A stretch of DNA of 64,000 nt from Pseudomonas sp. SCA2728.1_7 (GTDB lineage: Bacteria > Pseudomonadota > Gammaproteobacteria > Pseudomonadales > Pseudomonadaceae), in contig NZ_CP073104.1 of the NCBI RefSeq assembly GCF_018138145.1, forward strand, positions 3,534,001 to 3,598,000, read 5' to 3'. Shown here in pieces: positions 36,217 through 45,307 of the stretch. Numbering within the stretch: the stretch's first letter is position 1; each line of letters begins with the position of its first letter. The notes under the pieces were generated by a model. The model had not been told where the DNA came from. It did no database searches and saw only the letters and a program-made list of their open reading frames with translations. The position numbers and the translations under genes were made by a program.

Positions 36217-37971
36217 ATGAGTGAGTCTCGCCCCCAAGCCTTCCTGAGCGCGCCAACTCCGTCGCAAACGCGCCTGTCGTTTTGCGAAGCGACTCCGCGT
36301 GACCTCAAGCGCTGGATTGCCGACCTGCCCAAGGCCAACATCGGCGAAACCGCCCGCCTGCTTTATCAAGCCTTGGGCGAACTCAACCTGTTGCTCACGC
36401 CCAGCGATAACCGCCTCAACCTGCTGGAGCTGATACGCCCCGAGGTGTATTTCGTCTGCCAGCATCTGGAGCGACATTTCCTGCATCAGGCGATCATGCT
36501 CGACGAGCGTTCGCGCAAGATCAGCAATCTGTGTCAGGCCCTGCAAAGTCATTTGGCGATCGGCTACAAACAGATCGTGCTACGCATTGCACCGAAGTAC
36601 AGCAAGGATCGTGCAGCGCTGGTCGGCCTGGCTTTGCAACGGGCGACACATGCGTTGAAGGGGCAACTGGTTCGCGCCACCCAGCTGTACAGCTCACCGC
36701 CGGAGCATCTGTGGTTTGAATTGCATCAGCTCTATCGCACAGCGTGTGAGTTGCAGCTGCAACAGCGGCGCGTGCATGACGATCTGGCCAGCCTGACCAC
36801 GGAGTTGAGCCTTGAACAGACCTACATCGCCGCCCTGCTCCTGGGCAGTGCGCGCTGCAATCAACTGCGCCAGAACCAGATCGCCCGGCTCGCCGAAGTG
36901 CTGGAGCCGTGGAGTGCATTGCTCAAACTGCATCCCGCAAGCCCGGGCGCTGGCCTGTTGGCAATCAGCTCAGAACTGGATACAGGCCCCCGCTACCGCA
37001 ACATGTTTCGCAGCGAACAAAAGCCCGGATTGCTCGGCTTCGATCCACAGCCGCTGGTGAATGTCATCGAAGCGCATTTGCTGCATCAGGACACGTCAAC
37101 GCCGCTGCCCGTCCCGGCCGGGCTGAGCTTCGATACCCTGCAGCACCTGCATGCAGCCTGGGGTCAGGCTGCCGAACGCAGCTTTCAACGCACGGTCGGC
37201 CAAGGCAATCTGACCGTGTGCGTCGGCATGAGCGCCCTGCACTTCTACCTCGGCGGCGAGCGCAGTTTCAGCGAACTGCTCAAGCATCCCGGTGCGCGCT
37301 CGGCGAATTTCAGCCGTGCCGTCGCGGAAGGTGAAAAGGACAGTTGGAGTCAGGCATTCGATGCAGCACCGCAGAGCAAGGCTGATGAGTTTTTGCCCTA
37401 CGAGGAAATTCAGTACGACCATTTGCTCGAGGATGAAAGCGGCACCGACAGCACACCCCATTACCCGACCCATGCCCTGCCGGTGATCAACCACAGCCCC
37501 GGCGGTTATTGCCTGGCATGGCCAGAGGAAGTGCCCGCCGAACTGCAGGCCGGAGAAATGCTCGGAATACACGACAGTGTCAGTCTGGGCTGGAGCATTG
37601 CGGTGATCCGCTGGATCCGTCAGGTGCGCGGTGGCGGCACGCAAATGGGCATTGAACTGGTGGCGCCACATGCGCAGCCCTGCGGTTTGCAACTGGTGCG
37701 CTCGCGGGACGATCACAGTCAGTATCTGCGCGGATTATTGTTGCCGGAGATCAGTGCAATCGATGTGCCGGCAACCTTGCTGGCGCCGCGATTGCCGTTT
37801 CAGGAAGGCAACAAGGTGATGATCAACACCCTGGGCGAGGAGCACCGCGCCGGGCTGGATCGCCGGGTGGCGAGTACGCACAGTTTCAATCAGTTTGCCT
37901 ATCGCTCGCTGGAGGCCGCGCAGAATGGCGGGAGCGAGGAAGATTTTGATTCGCTGTGGAAGTCGCTTTAA
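36217..37971 (+). CDS. Large conserved protein with a possible C-terminal PilZ-like domain
   Basis: The 584-residue protein starts MSESRPQAFLSAPTPSQT. The N-terminal ~400 residues are helical and soluble with no signal peptide. Residues ~430-560 form a beta-rich region with SPGGYCLAWPEEVPAELQ, GIHDSVSLGWSIAVIRWI and GGTQMGIELVAPHAQPCG, resembling a PilZ-type beta barrel that in other proteins binds c-di-GMP. The usual RxxxR motif is not clear, so binding is uncertain. It sits where P. aeruginosa carries PA4958-type genes between psd and serB. Exact function is unknown. Confidence 0.7.
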   Translation: MSESRPQAFLSAPTPSQTRLSFCEATPRDLKRWIADLPKANIGETARLLYQALGELNLLLTPSDNRLNLLELIRPEVYFVCQHLERHFLHQAIMLDERSRKISNLCQALQSHLAIGYKQIVLRIAPKYSKDRAALVGLALQRATHALKGQLVRATQLYSSPPEHLWFELHQLYRTACELQLQQRRVHDDLASLTTELSLEQTYIAALLLGSARCNQLRQNQIARLAEVLEPWSALLKLHPASPGAGLLAISSELDTGPRYRNMFRSEQKPGLLGFDPQPLVNVIEAHLLHQDTSTPLPVPAGLSFDTLQHLHAAWGQAAERSFQRTVGQGNLTVCVGMSALHFYLGGERSFSELLKHPGARSANFSRAVAEGEKDSWSQAFDAAPQSKADEFLPYEEIQYDHLLEDESGTDSTPHYPTHALPVINHSPGGYCLAWPEEVPAELQAGEMLGIHDSVSLGWSIAVIRWIRQVRGGGTQMGIELVAPHAQPCGLQLVRSRDDHSQYLRGLLLPEISAIDVPATLLAPRLPFQEGNKVMINTLGEEHRAGLDRRVASTHSFNQFAYRSLEAAQNGGSEEDFDSLWKSL

Positions 37972-38000
37972 GTACCCGCCGATGGATCGGCGGCGTTACC

Positions 38001-38065
38001 TTCGCGAGCAGGCCCGCTCCCACATTGGAATGCATTTCAAATGTGGGAGCGAGCCTGCTCGCGAA
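38001..38065. repeat. REP/REPIN palindrome (GCGAGCAGG type)
   Basis: TTCGCGAGCAGGCCCGCTCCCACATT and its near-perfect reverse complement AATGTGGGAGCGAGCCTGCTCGCGAA flank a short spacer. This is the abundant Pseudomonas REP doublet (REPIN). It lies between the PilZ-like gene and serB, which are convergent. The same sequence type recurs at 53409-53472 and, in variant form, at 60019-60112. Confidence 0.85.
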
Positions 38066-38090
38066 GAGGCCAAGTCAGGCGATAGAGATC

Positions 38091-39305
38091 TCAGAGCTGC
38101 CCGTCACGATCCCGGAAACCCAGCAGATACAACACGCCATCCAGCCCTAGGGTGGAAATCGCCTGCTTCGCCGACTGCTTCACCAACGGCTTGGCACGGA
38201 ATGCCACGCCCAAACCGGCAATCGCCAGCATTGGCAGGTCATTCGCGCCGTCGCCGACCGCGATGGTCTGCTCCAGACGCAAACCTTCCTTGTGCGCGAG
38301 TTCCTTCAACAGATCAGCCTTGCGCTGCGCATCGACGATCGGCTCGATTGCTACGCCGGTGCACTTGCCGTCGACCACTTCCAGTTCGTTGGCGAACACA
38401 TAGTCGATGCCGAGTTTGGCCTGCAATTGCTTGGCGAAATAGGTGAAGCCGCCGGAGAGGATCGCGGTCTTGTAGCCCAGACGCTTGAGCTCGGCGAACA
38501 GCGTTTCGGCGCCTTCGGTCAGACGCAGCGAAGCGCCGATCGAGTCGAGTACGCTGACGTCGAGGCCTTTGAGCAAGGCCAGACGCTCTTTGAAACTGGC
38601 GCGGAAATCCAGCTCACCGGCCATGGCGCGTTCGGTGATTTCAGATACCTGTTCGCCCACACCGGCAGCCTTGGCCAGTTCGTCGATGACTTCGGCCTCA
38701 ATCAGGGTCGAGTCCATGTCGAACACCGCCAGACGACGATTACGACGGAACAACGAATCTTCCTGGAAGGCGATGTCGACGTTCAGCTCTTGGGCAACGC
38801 TGAGGAATTCGGCACGTAGCGCCTGCGGATCGGCAGCTTCGCCACGTACGGAAAACTCGATACAGCCTTTGCCTTTATCGGCCGGCGTGTCCAGCGGCAT
38901 GCGACCCGACAGACGGTCGATATGGTCGATATTCAAACCGTATTTGGCGGTGATCGAGCTAACGGCCTGCAATTGGCCGGCGGTCACTTTGCGTGTCAGC
39001 AGGGTGACGATGTGGCGCTTCTTGCCCTGATTGCCCACCCACTGCTGGTAATCCTCTTCGGACACCGGAGTGAAGCGCACCTGCTGGTCGAGCTCGTAGC
39101 CCTTGAACAGGATGTCCTTGAGCACGGATTTCCCCTGCTCCGAATCGGGAATTTCCACGAGGATGCCGAACGACAGGGTGTCGTGGATCACCGCCTGACC
39201 GATGTCGAGAATGTTCACACCACCCTGTGCCAGAACACCGGTAATGGCTGCCGTCAGACCCGGACGGTCGACTCCCGTGATGTTAATCAGGACGATTTCG
39301 CGCAA
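38091..39305 (-). CDS. serB: Phosphoserine phosphatase SerB
   Basis: SerB catalyses the last step of serine synthesis. The 404-residue protein has an N-terminal pair of ACT-like regulatory domains (VLINITGVDRPGLTAAITGVL) and a C-terminal HAD domain with FDMDSTLIEAEVIDE, ILSGGFTYF and VGDGANDLPML. The likely start is TTG at 39305 (giving MREIVLINITG as in homologues); another TTG five codons upstream is in frame. It is divergent from the AhpA-like gene, an association also known for E. coli serB and ytjB. Confidence 0.95.
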   Translation of the reverse strand: MREIVLINITGVDRPGLTAAITGVLAQGGVNILDIGQAVIHDTLSFGILVEIPDSEQGKSVLKDILFKGYELDQQVRFTPVSEEDYQQWVGNQGKKRHIVTLLTRKVTAGQLQAVSSITAKYGLNIDHIDRLSGRMPLDTPADKGKGCIEFSVRGEAADPQALRAEFLSVAQELNVDIAFQEDSLFRRNRRLAVFDMDSTLIEAEVIDELAKAAGVGEQVSEITERAMAGELDFRASFKERLALLKGLDVSVLDSIGASLRLTEGAETLFAELKRLGYKTAILSGGFTYFAKQLQAKLGIDYVFANELEVVDGKCTGVAIEPIVDAQRKADLLKELAHKEGLRLEQTIAVGDGANDLPMLAIAGLGVAFRAKPLVKQSAKQAISTLGLDGVLYLLGFRDRDGQL

Positions 39306-39376
39306 CGCGCACCCCCGCAACTGGAAAAAAACCGCATTCTACCCACTTTCAGTGACCATCGGGCACCGCGAGCGCT

Positions 39377-39404
39377 TTGCCGGTCTAGGGCCTGTCGCTA
39401 TACT
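39377..39404 (+). promoter_or_regulatory. Sigma-70 promoter of the AhpA/YtjB-like gene
   Basis: TTGCCG, a 16-bp spacer and TATACT on the plus strand, 36 bp upstream of the GTG start at 39440. The -10 is near consensus. Confidence 0.55.
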
Positions 39405-39439
39405 GCGCGTCAACTTCACGGACAAAAGAGCCGAGCTCA

Positions 39440-40945
39440 GTGAACCGGCCCACGCCAGTTAAAACCGATAACTTCTTCCTGCTGATCTTCCGTGCACTGC
39501 GCCACCGCCGTGTACCGATTGCATTGCGCATTGCCAGCCATAACGTGATCCTGGTCGCTCTGGCCCTGGTGATCTATGCCGGCGTGATGGGTTTGCAATT
39601 CAAGCAGGCCATGCACCAGCAGGCCGATGCGCTGGGCGAAAGCCTGACCACGCAGACCGCGACCTCTGCCACCGAGCTGTTGGTGTCCAACGACATCCTC
39701 AGCCTCAACGTGCTGCTCAACAACCTGACCAAGAACAAACTGGTGGCCCACGCGGCGATCTACAGCGTGGATAACCGCATCCTCGCCGAGTCCGGTCAGC
39801 GGCCCAAGCACAGCCTGCTGGGCGAAGCCGAAGGCATGTACGAGAGCAAGATCACCTTCCAGGACGTGACCGCCGGGCAACTGCGCATCAGCCTGGACAT
39901 GGATCAGTTCCAGCAGCCGATGACCATCAGCCTGCAAAGCATGGGCATTCTCAGCGGAATCCTGTTGGCGCTGTCGCTGGCCCTGAGCCTGCGCATGGGC
40001 CGTTATCTGTCGACGCCGCTGCTGCAATTGCGCGTCTGGTTGCGCCGCATCGACGAACACACACCGGGCATCGATCGTCAGGATGAAATCGGCGATCTGG
40101 CGCGTCAGCTGCACGCCAACTACGCGCCGGAGCCTGCACCTGAACCGGAGCCGGAATTCGAGGACGAAGAAGACGAGCCGGAATTCGAGGTGCGCAACTT
40201 GCGTGATCCGAGTTTCGACGAAACCCGTCCGATGGCCGCGCAGAAGCCGGCGCCGCGACATCTGGTCAGCACCGTCGAAGACGATGATGACGATGACGCA
40301 TTCGCCGACCTGCGCGACGAGTCGCTCAATGGCGCGCCGCAACCTGTCGTCCGCCAACCGTCGCCAAGCGTGCCGCAGCACACCGCCGTGCTGGCCGTGC
40401 AACTGGGCTCGCAGGAGCAACTGCGCCGCTTGCCACGGGCACGCCTGGAAGAATTGCAGGAACGCTATCGCGACTGCCTCGATCAGGCCGCTTCGTTGTA
40501 TCAGGGCGAAATCGAAACGCTGAACGACGGCAGCACGCTGATGCTGTTCCACACCGAAGACAGCGGCGACGATTACCTGACCAATGCGATCTGCTGCGGC
40601 GAACTGCTGCGGGCGCTGGGTCATCAGTTGCAGATTGAAGTCGCAGACAGTGGCATCACCCTGCAACTGCAATTGGGCCTGACTTTGGGCGATGAGTTGT
40701 TCGGTCTGAGTCAGATTGATCTGCTGCTGACCGATTCGGCGCAGGATGCACTGGCCCTGTCGCAGCACAGCCGCAACCTGCTGCTGGTTGAGCGCAAGAT
40801 CAGTGACGATGCGCTGATCCGCCAGCGTGCGCGGATCCGCCCGATTGCCAGCCCTGAGGGTGCTTGCTGCGTGGAGCGGTTGATGGAGCCTTATCCGTCG
40901 ATGCTTGAGCGGCAACTGGCGCGGATGCATGAGCGTCGGGCGTAG
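39440..40945 (+). CDS. AhpA/YtjB-like (SMP_2-type) membrane protein
   Basis: The 501-residue protein has an N-terminal membrane helix (~28-50), a periplasmic sensor-like region, a second helix (~165-190), then a HAMP-like stretch (LSTPLLQLRVWLRRI). Next comes a very acidic low-complexity linker rich in Glu/Pro/Asp (~225-310), and a C-terminal alpha/beta domain (~330-500) that could be a degenerate cyclase fold. The N-terminal half matches the YtjB/Smp family found beside serB in enterobacteria. The start is GTG, seen from MNRPTPVKTDNFF. Function in the family is poorly known. Confidence 0.75.
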   Translation: MNRPTPVKTDNFFLLIFRALRHRRVPIALRIASHNVILVALALVIYAGVMGLQFKQAMHQQADALGESLTTQTATSATELLVSNDILSLNVLLNNLTKNKLVAHAAIYSVDNRILAESGQRPKHSLLGEAEGMYESKITFQDVTAGQLRISLDMDQFQQPMTISLQSMGILSGILLALSLALSLRMGRYLSTPLLQLRVWLRRIDEHTPGIDRQDEIGDLARQLHANYAPEPAPEPEPEFEDEEDEPEFEVRNLRDPSFDETRPMAAQKPAPRHLVSTVEDDDDDDAFADLRDESLNGAPQPVVRQPSPSVPQHTAVLAVQLGSQEQLRRLPRARLEELQERYRDCLDQAASLYQGEIETLNDGSTLMLFHTEDSGDDYLTNAICCGELLRALGHQLQIEVADSGITLQLQLGLTLGDELFGLSQIDLLLTDSAQDALALSQHSRNLLLVERKISDDALIRQRARIRPIASPEGACCVERLMEPYPSMLERQLARMHERRA

Positions 40946-40966
40946 GCCTTAAGTCAGAAACACAGA

Positions 40967-41001
40967 AGCCCGCAGATGAGTGATTGTCTGCGGGCTTTTT
41001 T
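40967..41001 (+). terminator. Rho-independent terminator after the AhpA-like gene
   Basis: AGCCCGCAGA, a 10-nt loop, TCTGCGGGCT then TTTTT: a perfect 10-bp stem with T run, 21 bp after the stop at 40945. Confidence 0.9.
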
Positions 41002-41012
41002 GTGGATGACTG

Positions 41013-41552
41013 AAAAGCCCCTCACCCTAGCCCTCTCCCCGAGGGAGAGGGGACTGATTGGGGGATATTGGAGAGCTACACCGACTTGAGCGCCCTGCTG
41101 TGAATCCAGAATCGCCAAGCTCTTTCAGGTCGACGCATGACGCAGACGCCTCGGTCCGCCCCTGCTCAACCGAATCCATAATCGCCAGGATCTTTCAGGT
41201 CGATGTATAGCGCCAGACCCCTCGGTCAATCCCTGCTCTACCGAATCCATAATCGCCAATCTCTTTCAGGTCGATGTATAGCGCCAGACACCTCGGTCAG
41301 TCCCTGCTCTACCGAATCCATAATCGCCAATCTCTTTCAGGTCGATGTATAGCGCCAGCCCCCTCGGTTAGTCCCTGCTCTACCGAATCCATAATCGCCA
41401 AGATCTTTCAGGTCGATGTATAGCCAGCCCCCTCGGTCAGTCCCTGCTCTACCGAATCCATAATCGCCAAGCTCTTTCAGGTCGATGTATAACTCCAGAC
41501 ACCACGGTCGGCTCCCTCTCCCTCTGGGAGAGGGCTGGGGTGAGGGGCTTTT
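41013..41552. mobile_element. MITE-like inverted-repeat element with internal tandem array
   Basis: A 27-bp terminal inverted repeat (41013-41039 AAAAGCCCCTCACCCTAGCC... and 41526-41552 ...GGGTGAGGGGCTTTT type, one mismatch) bounds a 540-bp non-coding element. Each end also has a local hairpin made of CCCTCTCC/GGAGAGGG. Between the ends are a short unique part and the ~71-bp tandem array. A second, single-unit relative is at 48943-49143. No coding capacity is seen, so any movement would need an outside transposase. Confidence 0.75.
41102..41505. repeat. Tandem array of a ~71-bp unit, six copies
   Basis: Units begin at 41102, 41172, 41243, 41314, 41385 and 41454 with GAATCCATAATCGCC (GAATCCAGAATCGCC in the first). 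They are 70, 71, 71, 71 and 69 bp long, the sixth being partial. Each contains CTTTCAGGTCGATGTATAGC or a close variant and most end CCCTGCTCTACC. Units 3-5 are nearly identical and the first is most diverged, consistent with internal expansion. No spacers of different sequence exist, so this is not CRISPR. Confidence 0.9.
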
Positions 41553-41583
41553 GATCTTGCCTGCCAAACCCCAGACACAACAA

Positions 41584-41602
41584 AGCCCGCACAAGGCGGG
41601 CT
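41584..41602 (-). terminator. Terminator of the pqiC-like gene
   Basis: AGCCCGC-CTTGT-GCGGGCT on the minus strand, 20 bp after the stop at 41623, followed by TTTG. The T run is short, so efficiency is uncertain. Confidence 0.55.
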
Positions 41603-41622
41603 CTGTTCTGACTCGTTCCAGC

Positions 41623-42336
41623 TTAGAAGCGGAACACTTCCATATCGGTACGAATCGGCGATGCCATCGGTATTTTCGGCTGCTTCTCGGCTTCCGCTGC
41701 CGGCGCGGCCGGTTTCGGTGCCGATTTACGTGGTGCCTCGGCCACCGGCGGCTGATTGGCCAAAGGCTTCAGCGCTACCGACAATTGCTCGGCCAGACGC
41801 TGCAGCAAAATGCCCTGCGCCTGCACCTGCGAAGCCGTGCTGCCGGCATGCAGCTCCTGCAGATGCACGATGCGGTTATCACGCACCTGACCACGGCGAT
41901 CAATCAAGCGCCACTGCGCATCAAGAATCGCCGGCTGTTTCGCGCCGGAGTCCAGACGCGTGATAGTCAGCAATACCTGCACATCCGGGGTGAACCCACC
42001 GGTGGCCGGTGCCAGCACCACACGTTGGCTGTCCAGGTGACCCGCCACCTGACGCATCAGCAACTGATCAATATCCGACGAAAGGCTGCCAGCCCAACGA
42101 CCGTCGGTCGCCGCTTGCAGACTGCCGTCCGGTTGACGTTGCAGCAATGTCTCACGTTGCAGGTAATCGGCTACGACTACCGGGCCCAACAAAACCGCCA
42201 TGCCAGCGCTTTGCGCAGGCTGAACCGGACTTCCGCTGTCCAGTTGATACAGCGACACCGGCTGGTGAACGCTGCAACCCGCCAGGCCAAGAACGCCGGC
42301 GAGCAGGAAAATAAGGGGGCGCAGAGCAGTCATCAT
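41623..42336 (-). CDS. PqiC-like ABC-type transport auxiliary lipoprotein
   Basis: The 237-residue protein has a lipoprotein signal peptide (lipobox LAGC, Cys21) and an ABC_trans_aux-type domain (VSLYQLDSG, LLGPVVVADYLQRETLL, DIDQLLMRQVAGHL). Such lipoproteins work with MCE/PqiB-type systems in outer-membrane lipid homeostasis. The C-terminal ~40 residues are a Pro/Ala/Lys-rich extension ending TDMEVFRF. Two adjacent ATGs exist; GGACGGG precedes them. No MCE partner genes are next to it, so its transporter lies elsewhere. Downstream of parC on the same strand. Confidence 0.8.
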   Translation of the reverse strand: MMTALRPLIFLLAGVLGLAGCSVHQPVSLYQLDSGSPVQPAQSAGMAVLLGPVVVADYLQRETLLQRQPDGSLQAATDGRWAGSLSSDIDQLLMRQVAGHLDSQRVVLAPATGGFTPDVQVLLTITRLDSGAKQPAILDAQWRLIDRRGQVRDNRIVHLQELHAGSTASQVQAQGILLQRLAEQLSVALKPLANQPPVAEAPRKSAPKPAAPAAEAEKQPKIPMASPIRTDMEVFRF

Positions 42337-42510
42337 CCCGTCCAGGTGGCCGCCACAAGGCTGACCACAGTGAAAATACTCAATAAATATGAAGAACGCT
42401 CGGCCACGCCGGCGCTTGGAAAGGGCATATCATCCGTGAATATGCGTTCCGACTCCAGCGCCAAAGCGTCGATCTACGCGTTAAATCGTGGACCGAGCTC
42501 TCTAGGACGC

Positions 42511-44775
42511 CTAATTGAGGTTTTCGACGAGCAGCGCATCGACCCGCTGGAAGCCCCTTGGAAGTTTGTTGCCACGACGTCCACGTTCACCTTTGTAGTG
42601 TTCAAGGTCGTCGGCCTTCAGCGACAGTGTGCGTTTTCCGGCCTGCAGCACCAAGGTGGCGCCTTCCGGAATGACGGCGATGTCCGTGACATATTCTTCG
42701 CGACTGGCCACACGTTCACCGGGAATACCGATGATCTTGTTGCCTTTGCCCTTCCCTAATTGTGGCAGATCGCTGATTTTGAAGATCAGCAGGCGACCTT
42801 CGGTCGTGACCGAGGCCAACCAGTTGTGCTCACGATCAGCCACTGGGCGCGGCGCGATCACTTTGGCGTTGTTCGGCAGGCTCAACAGGGCTTTACCAGC
42901 CTTGTTCTTGGCTTGCAGGTCTTCGCCCTTCACCACGAAACCGTAACCGGCGTCGGAGGCGATCACGTACAACGCGTCGTCTTCCGGCATCAGCACGCAT
43001 TCGAAGGTCGCTCCCGGCGGCGGCGTCAGACGACCGGTCAACGGTTCGCCCTGACCACGTGCCGACGGCAGCGTATGCGCAGCAACCGAATAGCTGCGGC
43101 CGGTGGAGTCAATCACCACGGCAGACTGGTTGGAGCGCCCCGCCGCCGAGGTCTTGAAGCCGTCGCCCGCCTTGTACGACAGGCCGGTCGCGTCGATCTC
43201 GTGACCTTTGGCCGAACGGATCCAGCCTTTTTCCGATAGGACGACGGTAACTTTCTCGTTCGGCAGCAGATCGTGTTCGGTCAGCGCTTTGGCTTCGCTG
43301 CGCTCGACGATTGGCGAACGACGGTCGTCGCCATAGGTTTCGGCATCCTTGATCAGCTCGGTGCGCACCAGCTTCTTCAGCTTGGCTTCGCTGCCCAGCA
43401 GGGCTTGCAGCTTGGCTTGTTCCTTGAGCAGTTCGTCCTGCTCGTCGCGCAGCTTCATCTCTTCCAGTCGCGCCAACTGACGCAGACGCGTGTCGAGGAT
43501 GTAGTCGGCCTGAATCTCGCTGAGGGCGAAACGCTCGATCAGCTTGGCTTTCGGGTGCTCCTCGGTACGAATGATGTGGATCACTTCATCGAGGTTGAGG
43601 TAAGCGATCAACAAACCGTCCAACAGGTGCAGGCGACGCTCGACCTTGTCGAGGCGGAATTGCAGGCGGCGACGCACGGTCTGCACGCGGAATTCCAGCC
43701 ATTCAACCAGCAAGGCACGCAGATTTTTCAGCTGCGGCTTGCCGTCCAGACCGATGATGTTGACGTTGACCCGGTAGGTCGACTCCAGCTCGGTGCTGGC
43801 GAACAGGTGCTGCATCAGCGCTTCGTGATCGACGCGGCTGTTGACCGGGATGATGACGATGCGGCACGGGTTTTCGTGGTCGGATTCGTCACGCAGGTCA
43901 GCGATCTGCGGCGCTTTCGACGGTTTCGCCTGCATCAGCGCAGCGATCTGCTCCAGCACCTTGGCACCGGACACCTGATGCGGCAGCGCGGTGACGATAA
44001 TGTCGCCGTCCTCGACGTGGTACACGGCGCGCATGCGCACCGAACCCTTGCCGGTTTCGTACATTTTCAGCAGGTCGGCGCGCGGCGTGATGATTTCCGC
44101 TTCGGTCGGATAATCCGGGCCCTGAATGTGTTCGCAGAGTTGTTCAACCGTGGCTTTCGGCTCATCGAGCAGACGCACGCAAGCGGTGGCGACTTCGCGC
44201 AGGTTGTGCGGCGGCACATCGGTGGCCATGCCCACGGCGATGCCGGTGGTGCCGTTGAGCAGAATGTTCGGCAGACGCGCTGGCAGCACCAGCGGCTCCT
44301 GCAAGGTGCCGTCGAAGTTCGGGCCCCAGTCGGCAGTGCCTTGGCCCAGTTCACTGAGCAGTACTTCGGAATAACGCGACAAGCGTGCTTCGGTGTAACG
44401 CATGGCGGCGAAGGACTTCGGATCATCCGGCGCACCCCAGTTGCCCTGGCCGTCGACCAGCGTGTAGCGATAGCTGAACGGCTGGGCCATCAGCACCATC
44501 GCTTCGTAGCAAGCCGAGTCACCGTGCGGGTGGAACTTACCGAGCACGTCACCGACGGTACGCGCCGATTTCTTGTGTTTGGAATCGGCGTCCAGGCCCA
44601 ACTCGCTCATCGCATAAATAATGCGACGCTGTACTGGTTTCAGGCCGTCGCCGATATGCGGCAAGGCACGGTCCATGATCACGTACATGGAGTAGTTGAG
44701 GTAGGCACTTTCGGTGAAGTCGGCCAACGAGCGGCGTTCTACACCGTCCAGGCTGAGATCAAGGGGGTTGCTCAT
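42511..44775 (-). CDS. parC: DNA topoisomerase IV subunit A
   Basis: ParC is the DNA-cleaving subunit that decatenates daughter chromosomes together with ParE. The 754-residue protein has the active-site Tyr in [10 protein letters not shown]. The quinolone-resistance region [12 protein letters not shown] carries Ser87 and Glu91, the susceptible-type residues by P. aeruginosa numbering. The C-terminal beta-propeller part follows a long coiled coil. ATG at 44775 ([16 protein letters not shown]) was chosen over an upstream start by family alignment; the aspartic protease gene ends 7 bp before. Confidence 0.97.
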   Translation of the reverse strand: MSNPLDLSLDGVERRSLADFTESAYLNYSMYVIMDRALPHIGDGLKPVQRRIIYAMSELGLDADSKHKKSARTVGDVLGKFHPHGDSACYEAMVLMAQPFSYRYTLVDGQGNWGAPDDPKSFAAMRYTEARLSRYSEVLLSELGQGTADWGPNFDGTLQEPLVLPARLPNILLNGTTGIAVGMATDVPPHNLREVATACVRLLDEPKATVEQLCEHIQGPDYPTEAEIITPRADLLKMYETGKGSVRMRAVYHVEDGDIIVTALPHQVSGAKVLEQIAALMQAKPSKAPQIADLRDESDHENPCRIVIIPVNSRVDHEALMQHLFASTELESTYRVNVNIIGLDGKPQLKNLRALLVEWLEFRVQTVRRRLQFRLDKVERRLHLLDGLLIAYLNLDEVIHIIRTEEHPKAKLIERFALSEIQADYILDTRLRQLARLEEMKLRDEQDELLKEQAKLQALLGSEAKLKKLVRTELIKDAETYGDDRRSPIVERSEAKALTEHDLLPNEKVTVVLSEKGWIRSAKGHEIDATGLSYKAGDGFKTSAAGRSNQSAVVIDSTGRSYSVAAHTLPSARGQGEPLTGRLTPPPGATFECVLMPEDDALYVIASDAGYGFVVKGEDLQAKNKAGKALLSLPNNAKVIAPRPVADREHNWLASVTTEGRLLIFKISDLPQLGKGKGNKIIGIPGERVASREEYVTDIAVIPEGATLVLQAGKRTLSLKADDLEHYKGERGRRGNKLPRGFQRVDALLVENLN

Positions 44776-44782
44776 GCAGGCC

Positions 44783-45307
44783 TCATCGGTTCGTTGTCTG
44801 GCGCAGCAGCATGGTGCCACCGCGCTGAGTAAATTCAAGTTTGTTCAGGGCGCTCATGCCGAGCAGCACCTGATCGCCATGCAGCCCCGGCGCCACCAGT
44901 GCGCGAACATCCCGCAGCACGATGTCGCCCAGTTGCAGGCGGTCGATTTTGGTTCGATAGCCCTGGCTCAAGCCATTGGCCGTGCTCAGGGTCACTCCGA
45001 AACCTTCTTCCAGCTTCAAACGTTTGGCCAGATCAGCCGGGATCGCTACATCGGTTGCGCCGGTGTCGAGCATGAACTCCACCGGCTCACCGTTGATCTG
45101 ACCACTGGCGACAAAATGCCCCTGGGCATTGCCGGCCAGTTTCACCTCGATAAAACCTTCGCCCTGCTCCGACGTGACCACCACGTTCGGATTCTGCTGG
45201 CGCTGCTCCCACTGGCCGAAAAACCGCGTCGCCAGAAACAGTGCCGCGCACCACGCCAGAATCATCAGCACCCGACCGGCGCGCTTGCCCGGCGGTTGCT
45301 GGCTCAT
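44783..45307 (-). CDS. Retropepsin-like aspartic protease (TIGR02281 type)
   Basis: The 174-residue protein has an N-terminal membrane anchor (residues ~13-30) and a periplasmic aspartyl-protease-like domain with [13 protein letters not shown] carrying the catalytic Asp, plus [13 protein letters not shown]. Members are single-lobe proteases thought to act as dimers. Its substrate is unknown. The start overlaps the stop of the phytase-like gene by four bases (ATGA), and it is 7 bp before parC, so the parE-to-parC stretch forms one transcription unit. Confidence 0.85.
   Translation of the reverse strand: MSQQPPGKRAGRVLMILAWCAALFLATRFFGQWEQRQQNPNVVVTSEQGEGFIEVKLAGNAQGHFVASGQINGEPVEFMLDTGATDVAIPADLAKRLKLEEGFGVTLSTANGLSQGYRTKIDRLQLGDIVLRDVRALVAPGLHGDQVLLGMSALNKLEFTQRGGTMLLRQTTNR

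Noticed and set aside
41102..41505. CRISPR array
   Set aside because: The units are contiguous ~71-bp repeats without unique spacers, and no cas genes are nearby.
41337..41594. 85-codon minus-strand frame with two copies of a YIDLK repeat
   Set aside because: It is a translation of the tandem array and the element end, not conserved coding sequence.
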